A stretch of DNA of 64,000 bases from Dehalococcoidales bacterium (GCA_020343555.1 CP070800.1:2193167-2257166), one strand, 5' to 3'; numbered from the stretch's first letter, positions 36,726 to 47,047 are shown. Translations and numbers: made by a program. Notes: generated by a model from the sequence alone, not told the origin.

Positions 36726-37021
36726 TAGCTTTCCTCCTCCACCATACTGATTACATCTTTAGGACATTCCTGTGCGCAAATGCCACATCCCTTACAGTAA
36801 AACAGATTGGCTACGAACAGGCCGTCTTCCTGCTGTTCAATGCAGCCTTCAGGGCAGAATAAATAACACATCCCGCACTTGATGCACTTGGAGTAATCGG
36901 AAACCGGTTTTTGAGAACGCCAGCCGCCGGTAGCGTACTGTTCAGCACTCCCGGCCTCGGTTACTATCGAACCGATTTCCAGGTCTTTCCATGTAACTTC
37001 AGTTTCGTTTTTTACTGCCAA
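36725..37021 (-). CDS. porD: Pyruvate:ferredoxin oxidoreductase delta subunit (2x[4Fe-4S] ferredoxin), PorD
   Basis: The 98-residue protein has an N-terminal extension with GGWRSQKPV, conserved in PorD proteins, then two 4Fe-4S motifs, CIKCGMCYLFCPEGC and CKGCGICAQECPK. It carries electrons from the TPP-linked reaction to external ferredoxin. It sits between porC (6-base gap) and porA. Confidence 0.94.
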   Translation of the reverse strand: MAVKNETEVTWKDLEIGSIVTEAGSAEQYATGGWRSQKPVSDYSKCIKCGMCYLFCPEGCIEQQEDGLFVANLFYCKGCGICAQECPKDVISMVEEES

Positions 37022-37027
37022 TTTGCT

Positions 37028-37597
37028 TTACTCCTTTATCTGAGTATCTTCGAACGCTTTTTTCATAGCGTTCATATTTCGTTCTGCAAGTCTTCCGAAT
37101 CGAACATCCAGCGGTTCGGCAAGTGATTCGATATCGACCACCCCAGTTGCCTTAATTAATGCACCTATCATTGAAGTGTTAACAATGTTAACACCCAGCA
37201 ATTCTTGGGCAATATGAGTTGCGTCCACTACGGCAATACGCCACTTGCTGTCGAATTCGTTGGAGACATCATCGAGTGAACGCTTGGTGTTGAGAACGAT
37301 AGTACCGCCATCTTTCAAGCCTGATGTCACGTTTACTATCGATACGAGTCCAGAATCCAGTATAACCACGGCATCTGGTTCAAGAATCTCAGCTCTCACT
37401 CTTATCGGCTCGTTTTTACTAATCCTGTCAAAGGCAAGTACTGGTGCACCTCTTCTTTCCGGGCCGAAACTAGGGAAAGCCTGCGCGTATTTACCCTCGT
37501 CGATTGCAGCTCTGGCAAGCAGTTCGGCCGATGTTACAGCTCCCTGCCCCCCCCTGCCGTGCCATCTGATCTCAACAAGTTCTGCTGTTTGAATCAA
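37028..37597 (-). CDS. porC: Pyruvate:ferredoxin oxidoreductase gamma subunit, PorC
   Basis: The 189-residue subunit has the family-defining RWHGRGGQGAVTSAELLA near the N-terminus, FPSFGPERRGAPVLAFDRIS, and the VNTSMIGALIKATGVVDIES segment in the C-terminal half. It binds the CoA side of the complex. It is the first por gene, with tRNA-Arg about 60 bases upstream on the same strand. The gene order gamma-delta-alpha-beta is the one commonly seen for four-subunit POR. Confidence 0.93.
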   Translation of the reverse strand: MIQTAELVEIRWHGRGGQGAVTSAELLARAAIDEGKYAQAFPSFGPERRGAPVLAFDRISKNEPIRVRAEILEPDAVVILDSGLVSIVNVTSGLKDGGTIVLNTKRSLDDVSNEFDSKWRIAVVDATHIAQELLGVNIVNTSMIGALIKATGVVDIESLAEPLDVRFGRLAERNMNAMKKAFEDTQIKE

Positions 37598-37657
37598 CTT
37601 GTCCTCCTGTTCAGGGAAATAGTATCCCTATGATTGTATTTTTGGGTATATAAAAAA

Positions 37658-37730
37658 TACCCCTGGGGCGACTCGAACGCCCGCACCCAGCTCCGGAGGC
37701 TGGTGCTCTATCCACCTGAGCTACAGGGGC
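37658..37730 (-). tRNA. tRNA-Arg (anticodon CCG)
   Basis: The minus strand folds with acceptor GCCCCTG/CAGGGGT (first pair G-U), D-stem GCTC/GAGC, anticodon stem CCAGC/GCTGG around CTCCGGA, and T-stem GGGCG/CGCCC with TTCGAGT loop. The anticodon CCG reads CGG arginine codons. The discriminator is A; CCA is not encoded. Confidence 0.95.
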
Positions 37731-37791
37731 CTAATACAATAATATAATGCATTACCCTGTCCTTTTTCAAGGATTACCAAGCTCAGGTGTA

Positions 37792-38229
37792 TTACGGGAG
37801 TATTTTGGGTGAAAACAAATATTGAGTTGTCGTTTTGAGGATTTTTCTTAATAAAGCCAGTTGAGGTTTATATATCACAATCCTGTGATGCCTTTCCGTT
37901 ACCGGCATGCCGAGGATTGCTGAAAAGACTTTCTCTTCTACTTCACCGCGGCAGATTATTGAATATTTATCCTCACCGGGAATTACCTCTATTATAACCG
38001 GTAAGAACAAATTATTCCATAGACTCAAATTAGTAATATCACTCAGGTATTTTAACTCTTTTTTCTTGAACAGATGGATACTGCCATCATTGAGCGCAAT
38101 AGAAGGTGTGTCTTCCTTCATAAGTTCATCAAGAGATTTCTGCCTGGCGGGAAGTTGAGAGTTTAAAACTCTGAGTTCGTCTTTTATGGATTCCTGCAGA
38201 AGCCTGTCATATCGACCATTATCAACCAT
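37792..38229 (-). CDS. DUF61/UPF0216-family protein at the end of the V-ATPase operon
   Basis: The 145-residue protein has the pattern I associate with the DUF61 (UPF0216) family, best known from archaea: LNSQLPARQKSLDELMKEDTPSIALNDGSIHLFKKKEL near residues 22-59 and LFLPVIIEV at about 75-83. No catalytic motif is evident, and its function is unknown. It overlaps atpD by 8 bases, so it is very likely co-translated with the V-ATPase, which hints at a role in assembly or regulation. That link is inference from position only. Confidence 0.65.
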   Translation of the reverse strand: MVDNGRYDRLLQESIKDELRVLNSQLPARQKSLDELMKEDTPSIALNDGSIHLFKKKELKYLSDITNLSLWNNLFLPVIIEVIPGEDKYSIICRGEVEEKVFSAILGMPVTERHHRIVIYKPQLALLRKILKTTTQYLFSPKILP

Positions 38230-38860
38230 TTGCTTCTTTTTTCTCCAGGATAACCTTAACTCGTTTAAGCCTGGCCTTCTCTTCTCTATCTCTTTCCTCG
38301 AACTTCATTTTAAGGAATCTGATGAGCGCTTCCAGGTTGGGAATGACCTTGTATTCGAGAGCATTAACTATTCTCTTGGTGCGGTTGATCTCCTTACCGA
38401 GGATCTCCATAGTTGTCTGTAGTTCGGCCAAAGTGACTATTGCTTCCAGACATTTTTCTGCAAGCTGGGATGTCCTGTCCAGATATGCAGAAGTATCTGC
38501 TTGGCTGTACCCGTCTTTCTTTCCCGAATCTTTCATTTCCAGAACAGGTACTCTTGCTCCGGCAATATTTCGTGAACCGGAAATTATTTCCAATTCTCTC
38601 TCAGCTCCGGAAAACTCTTTGCCGAGAGCTAAATAGCCATGAAATCCTGCGGTAATTGATAGTGATTTATAGGCGGCAGAAAAATCGTCCAGCATACTTT
38701 GCTTTGCATCCACTGTTTCCCTGGCTATGGCGAGGAACTCCATAACGAGTATGGAAAGCCTGTCCTTCAGTATCCTGCGTATCTTTGAAGCAAGCGTAAG
38801 ACGCTTACGAAGCCTGAGCAACTCGATTTTAGTAAGTCTTTTCGTACTCTGCTGGGTCAT
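38222..38860 (-). CDS. atpD: V-type ATP synthase subunit D (central stalk)
   Basis: The 212-residue protein is largely alpha-helical and has the subunit D pattern, with LRKRLTLASKIRRILKDRLSILVMEF near the N-terminus and the C-terminal RTKRIVNALEYKVIPNLEALIRFLKMKFEERDREEKARLKRVK helix. It forms the rotor shaft inside the A3B3 head. The start lies 3 bases after the atpB stop. The length is normal for the family (about 205-215). Confidence 0.92.
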   Translation of the reverse strand: MTQQSTKRLTKIELLRLRKRLTLASKIRRILKDRLSILVMEFLAIARETVDAKQSMLDDFSAAYKSLSITAGFHGYLALGKEFSGAERELEIISGSRNIAGARVPVLEMKDSGKKDGYSQADTSAYLDRTSQLAEKCLEAIVTLAELQTTMEILGKEINRTKRIVNALEYKVIPNLEALIRFLKMKFEERDREEKARLKRVKVILEKKEANG

Positions 38861-38863
38861 CTA

Positions 38864-40273
38864 CTAATTTCCTTCGGATCCCCGGTATTTCGGAAGATAT
38901 TTCTTTATCAGATCCTGGCTGACAAGTTTCAAGTCTTCTTCCGGCAGAGCTGAGAAAAGTTCCCATCCGATGTCAAGGGTTTCTTCAATCGTTCTTTTCT
39001 CGTTTTCACCCTGTGAAATGAACTCGTTTTCAAACCGATCAGCAACTTCCAGATATATCTTATCGCGATCAGAAAGAGCGTCCGTACCGACGATGGTAGA
39101 TATCTCTCTGAGATCGTTACCTTCAGCGTAAGTGGAATACAGTTGCATAAAGACATTATTATGGTCTTCACGTGTTTTACCGGGTCCGATGCCTTCTTTC
39201 ATCATCCTTGAGAGTGAGAGAAAGACGTCGATTGGGGGATATACACTACCTCTCTCAAGATTTCTCGATAACACAATTTGACCTTCGGTAATATAACCTG
39301 TAAGGTCTGGGATCGGATGAGTGATATCATCATCAGGCATGGTGAGAATAGGCATGATAGTAACTGAGCCTTCCTGGTCACGTATCCTTCCGGCACGTTC
39401 GTATAGAGTAGCAAGGTCGGTATACATATAGCCGGGATAACCCCTCCGGGAGGGGATTTCTTCTCTCATTGCTGATAGTTCTCTCAAGGCTTCACAATAG
39501 TTCGTCATATCACTGAGTATGACCAGTACGTGCATATTCAACTGAAATGCGAGGTATTCCGCGGCTGTAAGAGCCAGCTTTGGTGTAGACATTCGTTCGA
39601 TCACGGGGTCAGAAGCCGTATTGATAAAGGCAACCGTTCGTTCTCTCGCTCCTGTCCTTTCCAGGTTCTGGACAAAGAAGGCTGCATCATCATAACTGAC
39701 ACCGATAGCGCCGAAAACTATCGCGAATCCTTCATCGATACCCTTTACCGTAGCCTGCCTAATAATCTGAGCGACTATCCTGTTATGCGGCATACCGGAA
39801 CCGCTGAAGATCGGTAATTTCTGTCCTCTGACCAAAGCATTCAGCCCGTCAATGGAAGAAATGCCGGTCTCGATAAATTCTGCCGGTGGCTCCCGTTTTG
39901 CCGGGTTTATCGGTTCGCCATTGATATCCATATAGGCATCAGGGATAATTTCAGGTCCTCCATCTGTGGGATTACCCATACCGTCGAACATCCTCCCGAG
40001 AATATCCGGCGAGACAGGCAATTTCAAAGTCTCGCCACGACATCTCAGTTTACTCCCGGCTAGGTCGATTTCACTGACTCCGCCAAATACCTGCACGATG
40101 GTCGACTCTTCGCTGATATCGATTGCTTCTCCCCGTTTAATTTCTCCGGACGTCAATTCGACATCGACTATCTCACCATATTGAATACCGGGAATATAAT
40201 CCGCTATCAATAACGACCCCTTTGCTCTCTGGAAAGACCTGGTTTCTTTTATGTATAAAGGAGAATCTGCCAT
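38864..40273 (-). CDS. atpB: V-type ATP synthase subunit B (non-catalytic)
   Basis: The 469-residue protein is the non-catalytic nucleotide-binding subunit. The P-loop region is degenerate, [15 protein letters not shown], as expected for [22 protein letters not shown] and the [10 protein letters not shown] end are typical. It alternates with subunit A in the hexameric head. The start shares one base with the atpA stop. Confidence 0.95.
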   Translation of the reverse strand: MADSPLYIKETRSFQRAKGSLLIADYIPGIQYGEIVDVELTSGEIKRGEAIDISEESTIVQVFGGVSEIDLAGSKLRCRGETLKLPVSPDILGRMFDGMGNPTDGGPEIIPDAYMDINGEPINPAKREPPAEFIETGISSIDGLNALVRGQKLPIFSGSGMPHNRIVAQIIRQATVKGIDEGFAIVFGAIGVSYDDAAFFVQNLERTGARERTVAFINTASDPVIERMSTPKLALTAAEYLAFQLNMHVLVILSDMTNYCEALRELSAMREEIPSRRGYPGYMYTDLATLYERAGRIRDQEGSVTIMPILTMPDDDITHPIPDLTGYITEGQIVLSRNLERGSVYPPIDVFLSLSRMMKEGIGPGKTREDHNNVFMQLYSTYAEGNDLREISTIVGTDALSDRDKIYLEVADRFENEFISQGENEKRTIEETLDIGWELFSALPEEDLKLVSQDLIKKYLPKYRGSEGN

Positions 40274-42021
40274 TACACGCCTCCATTTCCTGCCACTAGG
40301 TTAGATTCCATGTCGGATACTAGTTTTGTTAAGCTGCCTTCAAATTCCTCATTCGGTATATCTTTCAATCGCGATATCCTCGTGATTATCGGCGAAGATC
40401 GCAGCTCATTTACATCGGTCCCTGAACTAAGTGATTCCTGGGCAAGATCGTAATACCTGATGATAGTTTTAAGCATCTGATGAGCTCTGGCTGGTACGCA
40501 GTAAGTGTCCACTGGATGATAGGCACTCTGTGCAAGAAAATCTTCACGTATCATTCTTGCTACTGCCATCAAAAGTTTATCTCCGTCCGGTAACGCTTCA
40601 GGGCCTACCAGTCTTACGATCTCTTCAAGCTCAGATTCCTGTTGAAGAATCCTCAACGCTGTCGATCTGGTTGCAGCCCAGTCAGGGTCGATATCAGACC
40701 ACCAGCCTTCCACCGCTTCTGCGTACAGACTGTAACTCGACAGCCAGTTGATCGCCGGGAAATGTCTCCTGTTTGCCAGTGATGCATCCAGTGAATACAG
40801 AGCGTCAACAATTCTCAAAGTATTTTGAGTTACCGGTTCGGAGAAGTCTCCACCCTGGGGACTTACGGCTCCAGCTACCGTTACCGATCCTCTCCGGTTC
40901 GGGCTGCCAAGACACTCAACAAGTCCGGCTCTTTCGTAGAATGAGGACAATCGTGATCCCAGGTATGCAGGATACCCCTCTTCACCGGGCATTTCCTCGA
41001 GACGTCCACCGATTTCTCTCATTGCCTCAGCCCACCTTGATGTGGAATCTGCTACCATGAGAATATCATATCCCATGTCCCTGTAGTATTCAGCCATCGT
41101 AATGCCTACGAACACGCTGGCTTCACGGGCGACTACCGGCATGTTCGAAGTGTTAGCAATAAAAACTTCTTTCTCCTGGAGAAGTCTTCCGGTTGTGGGA
41201 TCTTCAAGCTGGCTGAAGCTGTAAAGAACATCAGCCATCTCGTTGCCCCGTTCTCCGCAACCAACATAAATGTTCAGCTGGGTCTGCGCCCATCTGGCAA
41301 GCTGTTGAAGCGAGACTGTTTTACCGGTACCGAAACCGCCAGGTATGGCGGCTTTTCCACCCAGAGCCAGGGGAAACATATAATCAAGGATTCTCATTCC
41401 CGTGACCAGAAGCTGTGAAGCCTTGAACCGTTCTTTGTATAGACGAGGTTTCCGTACCGGCCATTTTTGCATCATGGGTAGTTCAACAAGTTCACCGTCG
41501 GATTCAAGCCTGATGATCGTTTCTTCTACAGTAAATTCACCTTTCCTGATATCTTTTACGGTACCACTCATGCCAGGAGGTATCATTATCTTGTGTTCAA
41601 TAAGGAAAGTCTCAGGGACGGTACCGATTATATCGCCCTCACTTACAATATCACCTTCCTTGACCGCTGGTGTGAAATCCCATTTTTTATCCAGAGGAAT
41701 AGCTGATGCTTTTGTGCCACGTTTCAGGAATGAACTCTGTTCCATTAAAACAGTAAGAGATTTCTGAATTCCGTCATAGATCGAGCCGACGATACCGGGT
41801 CCCAGGTCGACTGTCAGGATCGATCCGGTTCCTCTGACCTTTTCACCAAGTGTAAGACCCTGAGTTTCTTCATGTGCCTGTATAACCGCTCTGTTGCCTT
41901 CGAGACCAATGATTTCGCCTATCAGTCCTTCATTCCCGATTTCCACAACTTCATATACCTGTGTCCCTCTCATATTTTCCGCGATAATAACGGGACCAGA
42001 AATTCTCCAAATCTCACCCAT
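40273..42021 (-). CDS. atpA: V-type ATP synthase subunit A (catalytic)
   Basis: The 582-residue catalytic subunit has the Walker A GGFGTGKT at 228-235, Walker B near [15 protein letters not shown], and the A-type non-homologous insert (about 110-190), which distinguishes V/A-type A subunits from F-type beta. [20 protein letters not shown] is also diagnostic. No intein is present. It lies between atpF and atpB. Confidence 0.96.
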   Translation of the reverse strand: MGEIWRISGPVIIAENMRGTQVYEVVEIGNEGLIGEIIGLEGNRAVIQAHEETQGLTLGEKVRGTGSILTVDLGPGIVGSIYDGIQKSLTVLMEQSSFLKRGTKASAIPLDKKWDFTPAVKEGDIVSEGDIIGTVPETFLIEHKIMIPPGMSGTVKDIRKGEFTVEETIIRLESDGELVELPMMQKWPVRKPRLYKERFKASQLLVTGMRILDYMFPLALGGKAAIPGGFGTGKTVSLQQLARWAQTQLNIYVGCGERGNEMADVLYSFSQLEDPTTGRLLQEKEVFIANTSNMPVVAREASVFVGITMAEYYRDMGYDILMVADSTSRWAEAMREIGGRLEEMPGEEGYPAYLGSRLSSFYERAGLVECLGSPNRRGSVTVAGAVSPQGGDFSEPVTQNTLRIVDALYSLDASLANRRHFPAINWLSSYSLYAEAVEGWWSDIDPDWAATRSTALRILQQESELEEIVRLVGPEALPDGDKLLMAVARMIREDFLAQSAYHPVDTYCVPARAHQMLKTIIRYYDLAQESLSSGTDVNELRSSPIITRISRLKDIPNEEFEGSLTKLVSDMESNLVAGNGGV

Positions 42022-42045
42022 ATCAGCGTTCCTCCTTGAACGAAC

Positions 42046-42399
42046 CTAGATTTCTATATCAAATCCAACGAACTTCCTGACAAATGCCCTGTAATATTCT
42101 GCTGCGTTTTCTTCTTTCGTACCAGTTCCCGAGGGAACCTCGATGATTACGGGAGTCAGGCGCTTGTCTTCCGTCACCCGGTCAATAATATCTCTGACGT
42201 CAACAGCATAATCAGACTGGATAGCTATAATACTCACGGCAGGATCATTAATAAGTAAACTTATCGTTTCCCTGAGGTTAGTTTCGAGTGAACTGTTATC
42301 CTCGATCGTGTAATAATTGCCGACACCTGCCAATCTAAGCAGAGCTGTAAGATTCGATCCGCCGACTACGGCTATACTCGATTTTTTTTCATTTGTCAT
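42046..42399 (-). CDS. atpF: V-type ATP synthase subunit F
   Basis: The 117-residue protein has a Rossmann-like fold start (IAVVGGSNLTALLRLAGV), the VSIIAIQSDYAVDVRDII middle and VIIEVPSGTG typical of subunit F, which binds the D shaft. Its start ATG overlaps the last codons of atpC by one base. The length is slightly above the usual 100-110. Confidence 0.88.
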   Translation of the reverse strand: MTNEKKSSIAVVGGSNLTALLRLAGVGNYYTIEDNSSLETNLRETISLLINDPAVSIIAIQSDYAVDVRDIIDRVTEDKRLTPVIIEVPSGTGTKEENAAEYYRAFVRKFVGFDIEI

Positions 42400-43436
42400 T
42401 ATGCTATTACCAGGTAATCTCGTATTTCTTCCAGAGGTATATTATCCATCACAGCTTTGAGTATCAGTCTAATGTTACGTACCTCAATTTCCTTTAAGAT
42501 CACATACCAGATTATTACGGCAGGAGACATTATCTTCGGTGAAAGGACCTCCTGCAGAATAGTAAATTTAAGTTTCTCAATCTTTTCATTGATAATCGAG
42601 ATATTGCCATCTTTTTCATATCCTGCGATAATTTCATCAATCGCAGTCCGGTATACCGGATATTCAAGCCTAACCGGAATATCCTGGAGTTTGATCGATA
42701 ACATATCTCTGATCTGTTCGTCACTTAACAGGTAACCACCGCTGATCGTCTGACCCGATGCGTTTGAATCGGATTCATTGACTACAGCACGCAGAATAAT
42801 CTGCAGGTTTGCCATATCCAGTGACGTCTGAAATACTTTCGATAATAAATCTCCATCATTGATCCCGGTGGTTATATCAACCAGACTGCTATAATATACT
42901 TCCTCCAGGCCGGTATCGGTCAGCACCTCTCTTTTGAATCCTTCTTCAAGCCTGTACCCTTCCAGGACATTTGCATACTCACCTAACCTGACTGAATTAA
43001 GCAGACTGACTACTTCATCGAGGTTTTCTGCATTTATTAAATCATCAAGTAATCCTTTTTCATGTATGATTCCTGCTGCGATACCTTTTGTTTTTTCTCC
43101 TGAAAGGATATTCTGGAGTGCCGTTTTAATGTTCAGGATGTCATACTTGTATATATATGCCTGTAATATTCTCCGGACAGCTTTCGGCACGTTTTGGAAC
43201 CACACGATACGTGTCAGACAGTCATTAAAATATATCCAGAGTTGTTCATCCAGATCGTCGAATGTACTGATATCAAGTCCTTCAAGATAACCGCCGATAT
43301 CCGTATCTCTTACAGAGTCGACGACTTCCTGGATATTTTCTGCCTTAGTAAGCGAGTTAAGGTGTTCGGAAGAAAGTATTTTTGATTCTTCACCTTTTAA
43401 ATATGCAGATATAAATGCGTACCCTATTCCTGGCAA
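42399..43436 (-). CDS. atpC: V-type ATP synthase subunit C (V0D/AC39 family)
   Basis: The 345-residue, predominantly helical protein matches the V0D/AC39 family: PGIGYAFISAYLKGEES at the N-terminus, a YDILNIKTAL segment in the first third and VRNIRLILKAVMDNIP at the C-terminus. It forms the funnel that links the D/F shaft to the K ring. It sits in conserved order between atpE and atpF. Confidence 0.9.
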   Translation of the reverse strand: MPGIGYAFISAYLKGEESKILSSEHLNSLTKAENIQEVVDSVRDTDIGGYLEGLDISTFDDLDEQLWIYFNDCLTRIVWFQNVPKAVRRILQAYIYKYDILNIKTALQNILSGEKTKGIAAGIIHEKGLLDDLINAENLDEVVSLLNSVRLGEYANVLEGYRLEEGFKREVLTDTGLEEVYYSSLVDITTGINDGDLLSKVFQTSLDMANLQIILRAVVNESDSNASGQTISGGYLLSDEQIRDMLSIKLQDIPVRLEYPVYRTAIDEIIAGYEKDGNISIINEKIEKLKFTILQEVLSPKIMSPAVIIWYVILKEIEVRNIRLILKAVMDNIPLEEIRDYLVIA

Positions 43437-43450
43437 AACTTTATCTCCAA

Positions 43451-44035
43451 TTATGAACCGAATAATTCTTTACTGATCTCTGGTAATATTTGTGGAAGCA
43501 GTGTTTCGATTCTTGTATCGAAGGTATTATCGATACTGAACCTGTTTTTTACATCCTCGATAACGGCTCCACCGGTGCATCTAGTTTCTTTATAACCCTT
43601 GATCTTAGCAGATAGATCGTTGTCTTTCTGAACTAAATTCTTTATATTATTAATATGGCCTGGTGAAACGTATACTATCACTTCATTAACGCCAATAACC
43701 TGGATACCTTCTCTAACAAGATACACTGTTAATTCATCTTTATCAGGCAGATCAGCCAATCTTTCCTTGAGACCGGACACGATTTTGTCTATCACCTCGT
43801 TCTTTGCCTTCAAGATCTCCTGTCGCACGTTGATAGAAGTCTGTGCCTGGATCCTGGAGGCTTCGGACGTTGCTTCCTCAGTTATCCTGGCTTTTTGTTC
43901 CTCATATCGGGCATTCTGCTGTTCCCTTGCTTTCGTTACTCTTTCCTCAGCGGTTGATTCTGCTTGCCTGATTATTTCTTCAGCCTCAGCTTTTACCTTA
44001 TCCAGTACTGCTTCACTAAGCTTTTCCATAGTCAT
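43451..44035 (-). CDS. atpE: V-type ATP synthase subunit E (peripheral stalk)
   Basis: The 194-residue protein has a long charged N-terminal helix (about 1-95: AEAEEIIRQAESTAEERVTK and similar) followed by a compact C-terminal domain with GGAVIEDVKNRFSIDNTFDTRIE, characteristic of subunit E. It pairs with the G/H-type subunit encoded at 46536-46841 to form the outer stalk. An internal ATG two codons later is an alternative start. Confidence 0.93.
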   Translation of the reverse strand: MTMEKLSEAVLDKVKAEAEEIIRQAESTAEERVTKAREQQNARYEEQKARITEEATSEASRIQAQTSINVRQEILKAKNEVIDKIVSGLKERLADLPDKDELTVYLVREGIQVIGVNEVIVYVSPGHINNIKNLVQKDNDLSAKIKGYKETRCTGGAVIEDVKNRFSIDNTFDTRIETLLPQILPEISKELFGS

Positions 44036-44047
44036 AGTTCGCTATCC

Positions 44048-44530
44048 TTACATCAATCCAAGCATTGACATTGCCATAATTGCAAAGACAAAACCGAGTA
44101 CACCAAGGAGCTCTACGAATACGGCAAGCATGATTCCGTTTGTGAGTATTTTTCCCTTTGTCTTCGGCAATAGGGAGATACCGGAGGCACAAACATGACC
44201 CTGATATATAGCGGAGAAACATTCGGCTGCTCCCGCCATCAAACCGATACCGAGTATCATTGCCCCGGCACCTTCTCCGACATTCGCCACTACTGTATCC
44301 ATCTTGGTTATCACCGTTGTGATAAGAATGAGTACAATTAATCCGTAAAAGGTCTGTGTCATAGGTAAAGAAGCAAAGATAATAACATTTCTGAACTGAC
44401 TCGAATCCTCTGATAGAGTAGCTGTACCGGCAGAACCAGCAACGCCTATGCCTATCGAAGAACCTACAAGTCCGCCGATAAGCGCTAGGGCAGCACCGAT
44501 AGTAGCCAAAGCTGATGGATCGAATAACAT
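44048..44530 (-). CDS. atpK: V-type ATP synthase subunit K (double-hairpin rotor ring subunit, Na+ type)
   Basis: The 160-residue protein has four transmembrane helices, a duplicated hairpin, with GGAGG-type ribosome site upstream. The second helix reads PMTQTFYG (T58, Q59, Y62), the third loop-helix has YQGHV (Q110) and the last helix FVELLG (E140). These align with Thr64, Gln65, Tyr68, Gln110 and Glu139 of Enterococcus hirae NtpK, the ligands that bind Na+. Only one ion-binding carboxylate is present per four helices, as in NtpK. A sodium-driven or sodium-pumping enzyme is therefore the best reading. The gene lies between atpI and atpE. Confidence 0.93.
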   Translation of the reverse strand: MLFDPSALATIGAALALIGGLVGSSIGIGVAGSAGTATLSEDSSQFRNVIIFASLPMTQTFYGLIVLILITTVITKMDTVVANVGEGAGAMILGIGLMAGAAECFSAIYQGHVCASGISLLPKTKGKILTNGIMLAVFVELLGVLGFVFAIMAMSMLGLM

Positions 44531-44545
44531 ATTAACCTCCTTAAA

Positions 44546-46531
44546 TTATTTCATCGATACGGGTACAGAAACCCGCTTTATTAATCTGAAAGGATTATAT
44601 TCGGTTCCTCCACCGTTATAAAACTTAAAGAGAAATTCTACAAAGCATAACCTCAGAGAATGCATAAATCCTGTGATTGCCGTTAATACAAGATTTATCG
44701 TGTGACCGAATATTACGATAATTACAGCAAGAATTATACCGAGTACAGCAGCTATCCCGCTATTCAACATCTCAGTGAAAATCGTTGCCATCTGGTTAAA
44801 GGTAAAGGCCAGGTAGTATGTGGCAAGTCCTACACCGGCTAATCTGGCATACGACATCACATCTCCTAAAAGACCGGTGATGTCAAAAAGCCATAAAATA
44901 GCACCCAGACCACCACTAACCATAATACTTGATATAATGACCAGTACTATACCGGCAATCAGGAAATAAGAAAGAATCGAATATATCATCGGTGTAAAAC
45001 CGGGAATATCTACACCCATCAGTGAATTAAGGATGGTGGGTATACCTAATTGAATCATAGCAAGTCCTATTTTCGCTATGAATGTTCCTTTATCTCTTTC
45101 TTTTATGGCTTTTCTGAATGCAAGTATGTGGGCAATGTTGACATGGATAAATCCAATTCCAAGAGCTATACCGATAAACATCACCGGATCCTGAAGTGCT
45201 TCCTGGACACTGTTAACCAGTGCCAGATTTTCTATACCTACAAATTCATATATATTCCCAAAGTATTGTCCGCTTAGAAGCCCTCCAACAAGAGCGACTC
45301 CGCCGCAGATGTAAAGCAAACGCTGGAACTGCTTGAAATTTTCGGTGGTAGGGTCATCGGCAAACTTACTCAAAAGAAATCTACCGAGAAGCATTAAACC
45401 GATTGCATACAACACATCACAAATCATCAACCCGAAAAAGAAAGCGAATGAATAAGTGATGACGGGAGTAGGATCCCATTCACGGTATTTAGGAGTAGCA
45501 AACAGGTTAACAATTATCTGGAAAGGCTTAAATCCCGCGGAATTCCTGTATTTTGTCGGAGGTTCCTCTTCTACTTCGGGTTCTCTGGTATCCACGAATA
45601 CGTAAGGAACTTTTTCTTTGATTTCAACCAAAGAATCTTCGATGACGTTTTTCGGCATCCACCCTTCAATTACCGTGATATATTTGGCTTCGCTGGCTTT
45701 TTCTAATACAGATAAGCGGTCATTTTCAGCAGCCAATGCTTCTCTAAGAAGCACAAGTTTCTTTAAATCAGTATCAATCTGACTAATCAGTTCTTCCGTA
45801 AGATTTTCTTTTTCCTGTTCATATCCGGTAATTTCATGATTACATTTATCAAGGTACTCTTTAATTGAAATATCATCAGATGGAATATCCAGTATCCTTC
45901 CACCTGAACCTGATACAAGTGATAGTATCTTTTCAGCGTGCCTGGTGTCGGCAACGGCGTGGATAACAGTATCAGTACCTGCCGTCACTACAATATTCTC
46001 AGAAATAAATTCCGCCAGTGAGTTTCGCAGGTAATCGGCAGATTCTGTGGGGGCAACGATAATCCTGGATATAAGGTGTTTTCCTGAATAATTAAGGTCT
46101 CTTACGCTGAGTTGGATATTTTCAGCAACTGGTTCAAGATAGGTGCTAATCTCATTCAAATGGTGATGTTTTTCAGTAACTTCCTGAATTCGTTCCTGAA
46201 GCCTGCTTGTCTTGTTATAAATCCGTTTGACTTCATCGGCAATTTCACCAAAGGGCTGGGTGTATATGACTTCGATATCCTCACCGATCGTGACCGTATC
46301 CCTTTCGGGAAGGTAACCGAGTATTTTTGTGACATAAGAAGTAAGTTCATTCACTTCTCTGTGAGCCTGTTCGATGGCTGCTCTGTCTATCGGATCAAGC
46401 TCATCACTTTCTTCTACATCAAGCACACCGATATTTTGCAGAGTTTTAAGCGTGCGGTCAGAGTCATCTCTGATCGTTACTACTCTCATTTTATCCATCG
46501 GTTCAGCTGTGTTAATCAGGATAGGCGCCAT
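44546..46531 (-). CDS. atpI: V-type ATP synthase subunit I (membrane stator, a-type)
   Basis: The 661-residue protein has a cytoplasmic N-terminal half (about 1-350) with coiled-coil stretches and a membrane half of seven or eight spans. Landmarks are FFGLMICDVLYA, LSGQYFGN, DVMSYARLAGVGLATYYLA and the C-terminal TGFMHSLRLCFVEFLFKFYNGGG, all typical of subunit I/a. Conserved arginine for ion translocation lies in the SLRL segment. It starts 5 bases after the atpH stop and is followed by atpK. Confidence 0.94.
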   Translation of the reverse strand: MAPILINTAEPMDKMRVVTIRDDSDRTLKTLQNIGVLDVEESDELDPIDRAAIEQAHREVNELTSYVTKILGYLPERDTVTIGEDIEVIYTQPFGEIADEVKRIYNKTSRLQERIQEVTEKHHHLNEISTYLEPVAENIQLSVRDLNYSGKHLISRIIVAPTESADYLRNSLAEFISENIVVTAGTDTVIHAVADTRHAEKILSLVSGSGGRILDIPSDDISIKEYLDKCNHEITGYEQEKENLTEELISQIDTDLKKLVLLREALAAENDRLSVLEKASEAKYITVIEGWMPKNVIEDSLVEIKEKVPYVFVDTREPEVEEEPPTKYRNSAGFKPFQIIVNLFATPKYREWDPTPVITYSFAFFFGLMICDVLYAIGLMLLGRFLLSKFADDPTTENFKQFQRLLYICGGVALVGGLLSGQYFGNIYEFVGIENLALVNSVQEALQDPVMFIGIALGIGFIHVNIAHILAFRKAIKERDKGTFIAKIGLAMIQLGIPTILNSLMGVDIPGFTPMIYSILSYFLIAGIVLVIISSIMVSGGLGAILWLFDITGLLGDVMSYARLAGVGLATYYLAFTFNQMATIFTEMLNSGIAAVLGIILAVIIVIFGHTINLVLTAITGFMHSLRLCFVEFLFKFYNGGGTEYNPFRLIKRVSVPVSMK

Positions 46532-46535
46532 GAAT

Positions 46536-46841
46536 TTATGCTCCGGTCACGAGTTTTACCATGCGGTCTATAATTTCATCGATCTTTCGTTCACTTCCGG
46601 ACCTGATCTCTTCTGCCTGATGTTTTGCTTTTTTAACTTCTTTTTCCGCGTCGTGGTTAGCCGTTTCTATAATTTTTTGACCAGCAACTTTTGCTTCATC
46701 GAGTGATAACGGAGATGACAAAATTTCCTGGCTTTTTTTATTAGCTTCGGATAGTATTTCGTTAGCTTTAGCCTTGGCAGTGTCAAAGGATTTTTCTGCT
46801 TCAATTTCAAGGTTTTCTATATTGCTTGTAACTTTTTCCAA
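46536..46841 (-). CDS. atpH: V-type ATP synthase subunit H/G (peripheral stalk)
   Basis: The 101-residue protein is nearly all charged helix (for example AEKSFDTAKAKANEILSEAN, HDAEKEVKKAKHQAEEI), as expected for the G/H stalk subunit that pairs with subunit E. It is the first gene of the operon, order H-I-K-E-C-F-A-B-D-DUF61. A candidate promoter lies upstream at 47003-47030. Confidence 0.88.
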   Translation of the reverse strand: MEKVTSNIENLEIEAEKSFDTAKAKANEILSEANKKSQEILSSPLSLDEAKVAGQKIIETANHDAEKEVKKAKHQAEEIRSGSERKIDEIIDRMVKLVTGA

Positions 46842-47002
46842 AACTCAATCCTCCTTCGATAAATCGCAGAGAAAACTTGATTTTATAGTTGTTACGCGAC
46901 CGGATAAATCATCTTTCTAGGAGAATATTTTTAGACACGCTTAAATTATCTCCTGCAATATACTGTAATATAATGTGTGAACTTGACGAGTTGACCGTCA
47001 AT

Positions 47003-47030
47003 ATTATAACAAATAAGCTCCAGAGTTAAA
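47003..47030 (-). promoter_or_regulatory. Candidate sigma-70-type promoter for the V-ATPase operon
   Basis: On the minus strand TTTAAC (47030-47025) and a perfect TATAAT (47008-47003) are spaced by 16 bases, about 160 bases upstream of atpH. A dyad TTGACG-N7-CGTCAA (46983-47001) abuts the -10 box and could be an operator. The -35 match is only moderate. Confidence 0.4.
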
Positions 47031-47047
47031 AGTGTAAACTGGATAAA

